Positions 53,301-61,683 of a stretch of 64,000 nt of DNA are shown piece by piece (position 1 is the stretch's first letter; the number at the start of each line of letters is the position of its first letter). This DNA comes from G963665185 sp963665185 (GTDB lineage: Bacteria > Desulfobacterota > Desulfovibrionia > Desulfovibrionales > Desulfovibrionaceae). Under the pieces are notes generated by a model. It was not told the DNA's origin, made no database searches, and worked only from the letters and a program-made list of their open reading frames with translations. The stretch is from assembly GCA_963665185.2 (NCBI GenBank), contig CAXXPO010000021.1, positions 186,001-250,000 of the forward strand, read 5' to 3'. Made by a program: the position numbers and the translations under genes.

Positions 53301-54419
53301 GGCCAGTTGAGGAGTGAGGACAAGGGGCTGTCCATATGCCTTCCCTCCATGTTCCCTTATTCGGATGTTGCCGCGGAAGTCCTCAGGGGCCGAGGGTTTG
53401 ACGCACAAGTGTTGTCCGGGACGAATCGCGATTCCGTGGATATCGGGCGCAAGCATACCATCACCAACGAATACTTCTCCATGACCACTTTGCTTGGTGA
53501 TGTGTTCAAGCATCTGTACGACATGGAGGAAGGGACGGATGATGTCGCCATCCTGTTGCCTCAATCCGAAGGCGCGGAGGTGGATGCCCAGTATGCCAGG
53601 CTGTTGCGGACCAAGCTTGATGAGCAAGGGTTTTCCGGAGTTTCAGTGGTGGCTCCGTTTTTGGAAGATCTTTTCTTTATGAATGAAAAGGACGTGGAGA
53701 GCATTTTCGCCTGTCTGCTGGCCGGGGATATTATCCTGGCCGCTCCCAGGGGGATGCGCGGACGGTTGCTGCAAGATGTTATCGAGCTGGTGCGGTCGGG
53801 AACGCTCCGGGTGGACACATTGGTTCCCCTGGCCATGAAGACGGGAGCCGCATTGCTTTCCCGTGCGTTCGACAAACGGGTCTTCGCCATTGGCGAGCCA
53901 TTGGTGTTGTTTAATGACTTTGTCAATAACCATACCTTCAGCCGAATCGAACAATCGGGACACAGGGTCGTTTATGCGCCGCTCAGCGAATACATGTGGA
54001 TGTTCTGGAGGGATTATGTGGAACAGAACGTCGGCAAAAACGGAGGTGACGCGCTTTCGATTGCAAGAAACAGGCTGGAAAAGTTCCGCAGGGGCATTCA
54101 CGCCATTTCCAGATGCCTGGTCGAGGAAAGTCACTTCGCTTCGGATCTGGATGATCTGATAGGCAAGGCAGATGTCACAGTCGGTTATTACGCCGGAACG
54201 TTCGGACGTTACCGTGAGGCCAAAATCCTCAATGGATTGAAAGGAATCAACGGAGTTATCACCGCGACTTCCATGTATGAGAACACCGGGATCACGCTCA
54301 ACGTACTGCACAAGGGATTTGAAAACCGAGGCTCGCGGCCTGTGCTCAATCTGACCTTTGACGGCAACAGCAACGAGAACGACGAAACCAAGGTGGAATC
54401 GTTCCTGTATTATATATAG
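50376..54419 (+). CDS. Acyl-CoA dehydratase activase / 2-hydroxyacyl-CoA dehydratase-like giant protein
   Basis: 1347 residues; ATG at 50376 behind GGAG. It contains two BcrAD/BadF ASKHA activase domains (about 1-255 and 320-590; phosphate loops SLGIDVGYSSVKVVVL and FLGVDVGSTSTNLVLM; cluster cysteines in NCSAGTGSFLEEQ and KICAAGTGSFLEEQ) and a C-terminal half (about 650-1340) of the DUF2229/CoA-dehydratase activase-related group (IGMPRALFTYGMYPMFRAFFDALGF ... SLDETCYPVKLINGHVAELV). Single-domain activases drive ATP-dependent electron injection into 2-hydroxyacyl-CoA dehydratases or benzoyl-CoA reductase. This long form joins two activases to a dehydratase-like part; its substrate is unknown. 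No separate HgdA/HgdB genes are next to it. Confidence 0.9.
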   Translation: MYSLGIDVGYSSVKVVVLNASGENEYQNYMLHTGRIRECLKLVLQDLGGHLDFREVVYGALTGSGAKLLAEKSEAAFINEVTCLVEGCLHADGRVRSIIEIGGQSAKYITDFDVNDKSRIKISMNPNCSAGTGSFLEEQVSRLNLKIEEYSEYAGRAASRPRIAGRCSVFAKTDITHHQQEGVPVEDILLGLAYSVVTNYRSAVMRSLPRHKPMMFVGGVAHNQAIRKAVMDVLKLGEGDLIVPDDFDILSAQGAALIARKEGRRMDVRAILENIDQAREMHELDEVRLPRLLAQGNGDSLDKHACLSPKGKAVGPCFLGVDVGSTSTNLVLMDEAGKIVGFRYLRTLGRPLQAVGEGLRQLREEHGDVKIAGVCTTGSGRYMIGRRIGADAVRDEITAQAKAAVTLDPEVDTIFEIGGQDSKFISIDDGVVVDFQMNKICAAGTGSFLEEQAKKLNVSIDDFGPMALDSPRPINLGERCTVFIESSMAAHLARGAAIDDIISGLCYSIVKNYLNRVVGHKRIGNKIFFQGGVAYNQGVINAFRELTGKDIQVPPYFSVTGAYGAALLAAEEMQAKGLERSAFKGFDIRDKEEASDRREDAEASLAGGSVPSVSESFDAKTAALIFKGYDGSVNPDRKTIGMPRALFTYGMYPMFRAFFDALGFNVLLSGATNEETIRLCQEYSLDETCYPVKLINGHVAELVNRKVDYIFFPDMYTVLHPGSEARQDYGCAYMQLAFKLVNQAMDLESKGIQLLAPTIAFSLGKEFVQRGFIEMGRRLGKTSEEATHALQCGMKAYQAFEARLKKNAQEVARQIDPDKKTFVLISKIYGVADPVLNLGIPAKLNQMGHQVLPFFSLPEVELSKQHPNMFWPFGQHILETARLVKEHPNLYAVFLTHHGCGPDTVFSHYFKEIMDGKPYLNIEVDEHSSGVGVITRVEAFLNSLSKIPDVRAKDMKAYCRTVDESAVPVNLHTGLGQLRSEDKGLSICLPSMFPYSDVAAEVLRGRGFDAQVLSGTNRDSVDIGRKHTITNEYFSMTTLLGDVFKHLYDMEEGTDDVAILLPQSEGAEVDAQYARLLRTKLDEQGFSGVSVVAPFLEDLFFMNEKDVESIFACLLAGDIILAAPRGMRGRLLQDVIELVRSGTLRVDTLVPLAMKTGAALLSRAFDKRVFAIGEPLVLFNDFVNNHTFSRIEQSGHRVVYAPLSEYMWMFWRDYVEQNVGKNGGDALSIARNRLEKFRRGIHAISRCLVEESHFASDLDDLIGKADVTVGYYAGTFGRYREAKILNGLKGINGVITATSMYENTGITLNVLHKGFENRGSRPVLNLTFDGNSNENDETKVESFLYYI

Positions 54420-54594
54420 CGTTTTTTGGGCATGTGTTCATGGATTCACCTTCCTCGCAGCACCGTATTTCCGTCTTTGGTCGGGAAGCGGGAAGTCGGG
54501 CCGGACAATCGGATTTCGGCCCGTCGCGTGAAGGGGGCTGACATCACGGAAGGAACGAAAGAAGCCTGGACAGACAGCGGCGCAGGGAGGTTGC

Positions 54595-55110
54595 ATGGAG
54601 TTCGAAACAACGAAGCGGAACAATGCAGGCAGAGGCGTTCGATCCGGTGGACAGGGCCCTGTCCCTTCGGCTTCTGATCCCGGTGCCGTACTCCGTGGTT
54701 ACATGGACAGACACGGACTCAAGCAGACCGCCCAACGGGAAATCATCCTGGAAGTTTTTCTGGACATAGGCGGTCATCCTTCGCCCGAGGAACTTCATGA
54801 GGAGGTGCGGAGAAAAGATGATTCCATCGGTCTGGCCACCATCTACCGGACGCTGAAATTGTTTGCCGCGTCCGGGATCGCCAAGGGACAGCACTTTGGC
54901 GACGGTCTGACCCGCTATGAACTCAAGTTTGGGAAAAAGCAGCATATTCATCTCATCTGCGAACAATGTGGACGAAACATGGAAGCCTCGTCCCGCGATG
55001 TTGAACGCCATTACGAGATTTTGGCTCGGCAAAGCGGGTTCGTCATCCAGCGGTACACGACCTCTTTGTACGGATTATGCGAACAATGCGCTGCGGCGCG
55101 CAACAAATAA
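54595..55110 (+). CDS. Fur-family metalloregulator (Fur/PerR/Zur type)
   Basis: 171 residues; GGGAGG precedes the ATG at 54595. N-terminal HTH region with KQTAQREIILEVFLDIGGHPSPEELHEEVRRKDDSIGLATIYRTLKLFAASGI, then the dimerisation/metal part with EFGKKQHIHLICEQCGRNMEA-like HHLICEQC and a second CEQC near the end, forming the structural zinc site. The sensory metal (Fe, Zn or peroxide) cannot be decided by eye. The first 27 residues are an extra low-complexity extension. A methyltransferase gene follows 75 bp downstream. Confidence 0.93.
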   Translation: MEFETTKRNNAGRGVRSGGQGPVPSASDPGAVLRGYMDRHGLKQTAQREIILEVFLDIGGHPSPEELHEEVRRKDDSIGLATIYRTLKLFAASGIAKGQHFGDGLTRYELKFGKKQHIHLICEQCGRNMEASSRDVERHYEILARQSGFVIQRYTTSLYGLCEQCAAARNK

Positions 55111-55115
55111 AAAAA

Positions 55116-55173
55116 GCAGGCTGTTCCGGCATGCGTGCGAACAACACAGCACCCATGCAGCCCAACAGCCTGC
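55116..55173 (+). promoter_or_regulatory. Intercistronic inverted repeat before the methyltransferase gene
   Basis: GCAGGCTGTT (55116-55125) and AACAGCCTGC (55164-55173) can form a 10-bp stem whose end touches the AGGAGG ribosome site at 55175-55180 of the next gene; a possible translational control hairpin. Confidence 0.35.
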
Positions 55174-55185
55174 CAGGAGGGTGAC

Positions 55186-55803
55186 ATGCCCGGACAACAA
55201 TGCGCAGGACGCCATGGCCTGCAGGGACATTCCGGTTGTGCCTCGCGCAAGCATGGCCATGGGCCAACGAGTTTTTGGATGCACGACCCGGACAGGGTTT
55301 TTGCCGAACTGGACCTGAAACCGGGGCAGGTCTTTCTGGATGCCGGATTCGGCCTGGGGGAATACGCCCTGCACGCTGCCGGTCTGATCGGTCCGCAAGG
55401 GCAGGTCCACGCCCTGGACAAGCGCGAGGATTTGGTGGCGGGCCTTCTGGCCAGGGCCGCGGAAGCGGGGCTGGACAACCTGGTTGTCCAGGCGTGCGAT
55501 CTTTGCAAACGGCTTCCCCTTGCGGACGGTAGTGTGGATTGCGCTCTTCTGAGCACGGTGCTGCACATTTTCGACCTGAACACCCAGGCGGGACCTTTGT
55601 CGCGGGAGATCCACCGCGTGCTCAAACCGGACGGCTTTTTTGCCGTGATTGAATGCAAAAAAGAGGAAACAGGATTCGGTCCTCCAATGCATATGCGTAT
55701 TTCCCAGGAAGAGTTGGAAAACGCGGTATCGCCTTGCGGTTTCGTCAAGGCGGGGGAAGTGGACCTGGGGTACAACTACATGGTGCGGTTCAGGGCCTTG
55801 TAA
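55186..55803 (+). CDS. Class I SAM-dependent methyltransferase with Cys/His-rich N-terminus
   Basis: 205 residues; the ATG at 55186 follows CAGGAGGG. The catalytic domain shows motif I VFLDAGFGLGEYALHAA near residue 45, an acidic VHALDKREDLVAG, and DGSVDCALLSTVLHIFD with VLKPDGFFAVIECKKEE. The first 30 residues hold two Cys and several His (QQCAGRH, HSGCASRKHGHG), a metal-binding-like tail seldom found on UbiE-type enzymes. Its position behind a Fur-family gene suggests metal-linked control, and arsenite-type methyltransferases come to mind, but the characteristic arsenite cysteines are not evident. Confidence 0.82.
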   Translation: MPGQQCAGRHGLQGHSGCASRKHGHGPTSFWMHDPDRVFAELDLKPGQVFLDAGFGLGEYALHAAGLIGPQGQVHALDKREDLVAGLLARAAEAGLDNLVVQACDLCKRLPLADGSVDCALLSTVLHIFDLNTQAGPLSREIHRVLKPDGFFAVIECKKEETGFGPPMHMRISQEELENAVSPCGFVKAGEVDLGYNYMVRFRAL

Positions 55804-55810
55804 TAAATAA

Positions 55811-55849
55811 GAAAATGCGCACGAAGTTTCGCTCCGTGCGCATTTTTTT
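55811..55849. terminator. Bidirectional terminator between methyltransferase and RND operon
   Basis: AATGCGCACG and CGTGCGCATT form a 10-bp stem with T-run on the plus side and an A/T-rich flank serving the minus strand. Confidence 0.85.
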
Positions 55850-55874
55850 GTTGTCTCGATTCAACCGGAAGCGG

Positions 55875-56786
55875 CTAGAATTTGTACCGCGCCTCCACCA
55901 TGCCGCCCAGGGCGTTCCCCAGTTTTTCGTCCACCACCCGGTCGCCGTCGTTACGGAAGGTTTTCACTCTCCTGTCGAAGTGAAAGGTGGGGCCTGCGCT
56001 CAGGGTCAGGTTTTCGATCGGGATGTAGTCCAGGCGAAGCAGGGCCTGCCAGCCGCTGATCTCCACGAATCCTTTTTCCAACACCGTGCTGTCGTCGGCC
56101 AGACGGTAGAATTTGTTGTTCGTTTCCACTCCGGCCCGCAGTTTCAGATTGTCGGCAAAAGCGTAGCCGAGTTCCGAATTTGGATAGCCTATATGGGCAA
56201 AGACCCCCTGGCCGGATTCGTCCGTGCCGTCGTAGTTGAAGCCACCCACGAGCGGGTAGACGCGTGTCCTGATGCTGTTGATGAACGCCGCCACGCCAAA
56301 GCTGAAATCCCAGCGGTCTGTCATATGATAGGCCACACCCAGACGTGCACCACCACCGAATGAATCCTCCAGCTCCTTTTCAAAGGAAGAGGTTCCGAAG
56401 ATTCCACCGAACCATGTCCAGTTTTCAGATATATCGCCTCCCAGGTTGGCGCCCAGATTGAACCGGTGCAGCGTGTTCCACGGGGCATCCCGCCCATTGC
56501 CGAAGGGCAGCCCTTCCTTGTTTTCCCAGGTGTAGTCGTCCACGTTGTAGGCCAGGCTGAATATCCAGTATTGGGCACGGAAGCCTGCGCCGTACACGCC
56601 CATTTTGCCCTTGTCGTTGTTAAAGGAAGCCTGTGGAGTGAAATCACCGCTTATGCGAACCCGCAAAGGGGGGCGCTGGGAAGATTCCCCGGAATTCTCC
56701 GATTCCCCTGCCATTCCCACGCAAGGGCCGCTGAAAACAACGGCCAGAGTAAAAAGGAAGAGGGCGAGGGGGATTTTGCGTATCAT
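55875..56786 (-). CDS. Outer-membrane beta-barrel protein of the RND operon
   Basis: 303 residues; start at 56786 overlapping the pump stop (ATGA), ribosome site AGGAAACC. Signal peptide (IPLALFLFTLAVVFSGPCVGMA). The mature part has alternating hydrophobic/aromatic strands (GAGFRAQYWIFSLAYNVDDYTWEN, NWTWFGGIFGTSSFEKEL, DNLKLRAGVETNNKFYRL, ENLTLSAGPTFHFDRRV) and ends in ARYKF, the C-terminal aromatic of an outer-membrane barrel. It is not a TolC homologue: no coiled coil or TolC repeats. It may be a porin or an assembly partner of the pump. Confidence 0.82.
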   Translation of the reverse strand: MIRKIPLALFLFTLAVVFSGPCVGMAGESENSGESSQRPPLRVRISGDFTPQASFNNDKGKMGVYGAGFRAQYWIFSLAYNVDDYTWENKEGLPFGNGRDAPWNTLHRFNLGANLGGDISENWTWFGGIFGTSSFEKELEDSFGGGARLGVAYHMTDRWDFSFGVAAFINSIRTRVYPLVGGFNYDGTDESGQGVFAHIGYPNSELGYAFADNLKLRAGVETNNKFYRLADDSTVLEKGFVEISGWQALLRLDYIPIENLTLSAGPTFHFDRRVKTFRNDGDRVVDEKLGNALGGMVEARYKF

Positions 56787-59700
56787 ACAGGTTTCCTGGT
56801 AAGTGGATTGGGGATTGGTGGTGCGCTTCCTTGAGAAAAAGGCAATACCCTGTGCGTTCCTGGTTCCAGGGCTTCGCGGGATTGCGGATGCGAGCCGAGG
56901 AGGTTGTGTGCCAACATCCTTATATCGTTGAGAATATGAATGAGTGCGGGAATAGCCAAAAGGGTAAGCACTGTGGCGAATAACTCCCCGCCCGCCAGGG
57001 ACAGGGCCATGGGAATCATGGACTGGGCTTCCAGGCTGGTCTCCGTGATAAGCGGAACCAAGCCGCCCACAGTGCTGGCCGTGGTCAGGAAAACCGCCCG
57101 GAAACGCCGTTTGCCCGTTTCCACAATGGCTTGGTGCAACGGCATGCCCTCGCTCATGCGGGTGTTGAAGCATTCGATGAGCACGATGGCGTCGTTGACC
57201 ACCACGCCGGACAGGGCGACCATGCCGAAGACGCTGAACATGGACAGGTTGTGCCCCATGATCAGATGTCCAAGAATCGCGCCGATAATACCCAGCGGAA
57301 TCGTGAACATGATGATGAACGGTTGGACATAGGAGCGGAAGATCGAGGCAATGATCACATATATTCCCAGAATCGCCATGGGGAATCCGTAGAGCAGGCT
57401 TTCAAAAGGTTCGCGGTGCTTTCTTTCCTCGCCTTGCAGGGAGACGGAGACATCGGGGTAGCGCTGCCGGACCTGGGGGATGAAGGCTTCCAGGGCGCGT
57501 GATATTTCATAGGCATTGGCCCGTTGCGGGTCGATGTTCGCGCTCACTGCGATGCGGCGTTTGCCGTTGAACCTTTTGATGGTGGACATGCCGGAGGCCG
57601 AAGTGATGTCCGCCACCACGCTCAGCGGTATTTCCCTCCCATCGTCGGTGCGGATGCGCATGTTTTCCAGACTGGTGGCTTGCCGGCGTTCCTGCTCCGT
57701 GTACCGGACCTTTATTTTGATGTTGTCCCGCCCTCTTTGCAGACGCAGTGCCTCTTCCCCGTCCAAAGCGGCGTGGACCTGCAGGGCCATGTCCTCCTGG
57801 CTCAATCCGAGCGTCCGGGCCTCGGGTTTGAGAGCAAGGCGGAATTCCTGTTTTCCGGGCATGTGGTCTGTGCCGATCTGGTAGACACCTTTGAATTTCT
57901 TGAGCCGGGCTGCGACAATGTCTGCGGCCCCGATAAGGGAATCCATGGATTCCCCGGACACCCACACGGAGATGGGCTTGTCGTCGTCGCCTTCATTTTC
58001 CTGTCCGGTAAAGCTCACATTGGTCGCTCCCGGAATGACGCCAATTTCCCGTTCCCATGCGGCCAGAATGGAGCGGGTGGGAATACCCCGCCGTTCCGGG
58101 GGAATGAGAAGCGCCTGAACATGGCCCCGGCTGGGCATGAAATCGTTTCCTCCCGCCTCCTGCCCCAGCAGGTGAAGGCGTTTGACCAGCATTGGTTCGC
58201 CCGAGGCCGTCTTCATGGTCGTGTTCATGCGCAGCAAGGCGTCATCCATCTGTTGCAAGGCCTGTTTGGTGACATGGGCCGGCGTTCCATCTGGAAAGCG
58301 GACCGAAGAGGAAACGACAAAGCCGTCAATGGGAGGAAACACTTCGAATTTGACGAATCCTCCCTGGACAAGCCCGAGGGTCAGGAAAAGAAGTGCGATG
58401 CAGGAGCAAAAGGTGAAGTACCTCCATGTCAGAACCCAGTGCAGGACTGGGGGATATATTTTTTGGATGAAGTATTCCATGCCGTTGGTGAAGTTTTTCT
58501 TCAGTCTGTGCAGATGGCGTAGTCCCCATGGAAAGGGGGACACCGGACCATTTGCATCTGATCCGGCTGTCCCGGTCTTGCCGGACATGGATTTTGGGGC
58601 GGGAAGGTGGCTCATGTGTGCGGGAAGCATGAAGTAGCACTCGAAAAGAGACACGGCCAATGCCGCCACGACCACGGTGGGAAGAATCTCTATGTATTTG
58701 CCCATGACCCCTTTGACGAAGAACAGGGGGAAAAAGGCCAGGATGGTGGTGGCGACTGCCGCAAGAATGGGAAAGGCCACCTCGTCCGCTCCGTTGACGG
58801 CGGCGAGCAGGGCCGCCCCGGGAGCGTCGCCCCTCTTCTGGCGATGGGTGAAGATGGATTCGCCCACCACGATGGCATCGTCCACAATGATGCCCATCAC
58901 CAGTATCATGCTCATGCACGAAACCATGTTGAGGGTTCCGCCCGTGCCCCACAAAATACCCAAAGCCCCGCATAGGGATACGGGAATGCCCATACCGGCC
59001 CAGAAAGCCAGACGGATGTCCGTGAACAGCCATAAAAGACCGAAAACAATCAACAGTCCGCTGATTCCATTGGAAATAAGAATCCGCAGACGTGTGCGCG
59101 TCGAATTGGAAAAGTCGTACAGTGTGGACACATGTGCGCCGGGGGGGAGTTCGGCATTGAGGTGTTTTATATAGGCCTGGACCTTGTCGGAAATATCCAG
59201 TTCACTTTGTCCTCTGGTTTTGTAGACCATGACCAGGGCGGTTGTTTTTCCATCCACGCCCAGTTCGAACTCATGGTCGGTGAAACCGTCCCGGATGGCC
59301 GCAATCCGTTCCAGGGGTAAGTGTTCCCCGCCGGGGCCCGCAAGCACGATAATGGAAGCCAGCTCCGCGCCGGTGTAACGGCGTCCCACCGCACGTACGC
59401 GGATGTCCTGCGCATCGGTCTTGAGAGTTCCGGCGTCCAGGTTCAGATTGCTTTTGCGTATGGCATCGGCCACCTGGGGCAGGGAAAGGCCGAAGCGTTC
59501 AAGATTCTGGCGGGACACTTCCACGTGGATTTCATAGTCCCGCGTGCCGACCAGTGATGCCTGGGAGATGCCGGGAAGATCTCGGATGTCGTCCCGTACG
59601 CGTAATGCCCATTCCTTGAGCCCGCGTTCGTCCATGTCGGCCTGCAATGTCAGCAGGAGCACCGGCTGGGTGTAAACCTCATGGTAGATGACGGGCCGTT

Positions 59701-60070
59701 CCGCCGCTTTGGGAAAATCGGAGATGGCGGTCACCTTGTTGCGCACCCTGTCCAGGACGATGCGCGGATCTTTTCCATCAGCAACTTCTACATGCAATAT
59801 TCCCATGTCTTCGGCTGCGGTGGAGGTGATTTCCTTTATTCCGTCCACTCCGCGGACAGACTCTTCCAGTTTGCGGCAGATGCCTTCCTCCACTTCAAGG
59901 GAAGATGCGCCAGGAAATGTTATTTCCACGATAATTTCGTCCGAAGCCACGACCGGCATGTCCTCGACGGTCATCAGGTCGGAGGCCAGCCAGCCGGTCG
60001 CCAGGATGAGCACAATGGCAATGTTGGCAAAGACCGTATTGCGGGCAAAGGCATGGAGCAGGGATTTCAT
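56783..60070 (-). CDS. RND-family efflux pump, inner-membrane permease
   Basis: 1095 residues. Order: first helix TVFANIAIVLILATGWLASDLM, periplasmic porter domain, helices 2-6 (FGLLWLFTDIRLAFWAGMGIPVSLCGALG with the proton-relay GIIVDDAIVVGESIFTH, Asp pair), second porter domain, and helices 8-12 (GVVVNDAIVLIECFNTRMSEG and TASTVGGLVPLITE). The start MKSLLHAFARNTVFANI overlaps the adaptor stop (ATGA), and the stop overlaps the barrel gene, so the three are coupled. The transmembrane DD motif supports a proton-driven exporter. It is close to the CusA/MdtB-like, HAE group by general form; metal-specific Met pairs were not checked. Confidence 0.93.
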   Translation of the reverse strand: MKSLLHAFARNTVFANIAIVLILATGWLASDLMTVEDMPVVASDEIIVEITFPGASSLEVEEGICRKLEESVRGVDGIKEITSTAAEDMGILHVEVADGKDPRIVLDRVRNKVTAISDFPKAAERPVIYHEVYTQPVLLLTLQADMDERGLKEWALRVRDDIRDLPGISQASLVGTRDYEIHVEVSRQNLERFGLSLPQVADAIRKSNLNLDAGTLKTDAQDIRVRAVGRRYTGAELASIIVLAGPGGEHLPLERIAAIRDGFTDHEFELGVDGKTTALVMVYKTRGQSELDISDKVQAYIKHLNAELPPGAHVSTLYDFSNSTRTRLRILISNGISGLLIVFGLLWLFTDIRLAFWAGMGIPVSLCGALGILWGTGGTLNMVSCMSMILVMGIIVDDAIVVGESIFTHRQKRGDAPGAALLAAVNGADEVAFPILAAVATTILAFFPLFFVKGVMGKYIEILPTVVVAALAVSLFECYFMLPAHMSHLPAPKSMSGKTGTAGSDANGPVSPFPWGLRHLHRLKKNFTNGMEYFIQKIYPPVLHWVLTWRYFTFCSCIALLFLTLGLVQGGFVKFEVFPPIDGFVVSSSVRFPDGTPAHVTKQALQQMDDALLRMNTTMKTASGEPMLVKRLHLLGQEAGGNDFMPSRGHVQALLIPPERRGIPTRSILAAWEREIGVIPGATNVSFTGQENEGDDDKPISVWVSGESMDSLIGAADIVAARLKKFKGVYQIGTDHMPGKQEFRLALKPEARTLGLSQEDMALQVHAALDGEEALRLQRGRDNIKIKVRYTEQERRQATSLENMRIRTDDGREIPLSVVADITSASGMSTIKRFNGKRRIAVSANIDPQRANAYEISRALEAFIPQVRQRYPDVSVSLQGEERKHREPFESLLYGFPMAILGIYVIIASIFRSYVQPFIIMFTIPLGIIGAILGHLIMGHNLSMFSVFGMVALSGVVVNDAIVLIECFNTRMSEGMPLHQAIVETGKRRFRAVFLTTASTVGGLVPLITETSLEAQSMIPMALSLAGGELFATVLTLLAIPALIHILNDIRMLAHNLLGSHPQSREALEPGTHRVLPFSQGSAPPIPNPLTRKPV

Positions 60071-61545
60071 GCGTCCTTCCTTTGCCCGGTGGGAGCGGGT
60101 TTCTTCTTGTTCGCGATTCCGTCAGCCTTGGCGGGGAGGGGGTCGATTCCTCGGTCTTTCATGGGGTGCTCCAGCAGCAGACTGTTTTCCAGAGGCACGG
60201 ACAGGGGGGATACGATTACATGTTCGTGCGGCAGCAGGCCTTTGGACACGTAGACGAATTTGTCGTCCCTGTGGGCAACTTCCACATTCAGGGTTTTCAA
60301 TCTGCCGTCACGGTTTACACGGACCTTTCCTTCGTAGGAAACGGAATGGCGAGGCAGGCGAAGGGTTCCGGCTATTTCCCTGCCAGGCACCGCGACATGG
60401 CAGAGCATGCCCTCGGCCAAGGGAAAGCCGCCTGTAGTCGCGGTTTTTCCGTTCAGGCGCACGGCCACTTCCAGGGTGCGTGTCCTGTCGTTGAAGCGCA
60501 CAACCCGATGCAGGATGCCTGGACGGGCGGGCGCGTTTTCAGAGGAGGCCCAGCGTACCTGGCAGGTGACAGGCTTCAGGGGGGCGAACCAGAACGTGCC
60601 GTTGGACGCCGCATCTTCCCGGGGAAAGAATTTGAGCCATTTGGCCGCCTGGTCTGCATCCAGCGGGACGATTATTTCCAGAATGGAATCGTCTGCCAGG
60701 GTGAGCACGTTTTGTCCTGGAGAGAGGTACTGCCCACGTTCCACGTGCACTGCTTTGATGCGTCCTGTAAAGGGCGCACGTACACTGCAGTGGTCCAGAT
60801 CGGTTTTTGCCCTGTCCCGACGGGCTTTGGCAGACTCTATGGCATTTAGGGTTTCCTGGATGCGGATAGGATACACATCGACATCCATGCGTTGTGCCGC
60901 AACGGATTCCCGGGCCGCGTTGAGTGCGCGCTCCTGGGCGTCCAGGGCGGAGCGTGAAACAGCCTGGTTGTCTTCGAACAGTTGGCGGTAGCGGTCCAAT
61001 TCGGTTTCAGCAAGATCGAGGTTGCGCTGGAGGTCTTCCATCCGGAGGCGGGCGATGATTTCCTCGCGACGCATTTTTTCAAGAACATGGTTGTTGCGTT
61101 CCAGTTCGGCCTGGGCATCGCGTAAAGCCGCTTGGTAGGTTGGCGGATCAATAGCGAAAAGTACCTCCCCTTTGGCAATGGTTTCTCCCGTTTCCAGCCG
61201 TGGATGTACGGAGGCCACGCAGCCGGAAACTTCCGGGGATATGTCCACGCTGTCCAAAGGACGGATTTGTCCATATCCTTTCAAATGGACGGCACATGGC
61301 GCAGGAACCGCTTTCACGGTCTCCACGGCCAAGGGGATTTCCGTGACCGCCTTTTCCTCGGGGGGGCTGCCCAAACCGGAGAGAATGGCCATGCCCGCCA
61401 ACCCCGCCAAAAGGACGACGGCACACAGGACTATGCGCGTCCATGCCTTGGGCTGGGGAAGAGGCTGTCCGTTTTCACCGGTTACCCGGGGGGAATAAGG
61501 ACACGCCTGGGACCATGATGGAGTTTTATCTTGCAGAGTATGCAT
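60067..61545 (-). CDS. RND periplasmic adaptor (membrane fusion protein)
   Basis: 492 residues from the ATG at 61545 (a GTG at 61554 lies nine bases upstream). One N-terminal helix (IVLCAVVLLAGLAGMAILSGL, residues 37-57) then the lipoyl half GYGQIRPLDSVDISPEVSGCVASVHPRLETGETIAKGEVLFAIDPPTYQAAL, an alpha-helical hairpin (coiled coil about 140-230), the second lipoyl half SVRAPFTGRIKAVHVERGQYLSPGQNVLTL, and beta-barrel/membrane-proximal domains. The pump gene begins four bases before its stop. First gene of the operon, divergent from the two-component genes. Confidence 0.92.
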   Translation of the reverse strand: MHTLQDKTPSWSQACPYSPRVTGENGQPLPQPKAWTRIVLCAVVLLAGLAGMAILSGLGSPPEEKAVTEIPLAVETVKAVPAPCAVHLKGYGQIRPLDSVDISPEVSGCVASVHPRLETGETIAKGEVLFAIDPPTYQAALRDAQAELERNNHVLEKMRREEIIARLRMEDLQRNLDLAETELDRYRQLFEDNQAVSRSALDAQERALNAARESVAAQRMDVDVYPIRIQETLNAIESAKARRDRAKTDLDHCSVRAPFTGRIKAVHVERGQYLSPGQNVLTLADDSILEIIVPLDADQAAKWLKFFPREDAASNGTFWFAPLKPVTCQVRWASSENAPARPGILHRVVRFNDRTRTLEVAVRLNGKTATTGGFPLAEGMLCHVAVPGREIAGTLRLPRHSVSYEGKVRVNRDGRLKTLNVEVAHRDDKFVYVSKGLLPHEHVIVSPLSVPLENSLLLEHPMKDRGIDPLPAKADGIANKKKPAPTGQRKDA

Positions 61546-61614
61546 TTTGTTCACCTTGGGGGGAAACCTAAGTCAACGACCGGCATGAAAGTTCCATGCA
61601 GAATGCAAAAAGCT

Positions 61615-61629
61615 GTTAAAATGTGTAAA
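61615..61629. promoter_or_regulatory. CpxR-box-like sequence in the divergent promoter region
   Basis: GTTAA, AATGT, GTAAA: two five-base half-sites separated by five bases, differing at one position from the CpxR consensus GTAAA-N5-GTAAA. It lies 70 bp upstream of the RND adaptor and 55 bp upstream of the response regulator. Confidence 0.55.
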
Positions 61630-61683
61630 TCATTGCCCCATAAGGTTGCTCAAGGAGTGACTTGCCCGTTATAACAAAGGCAT

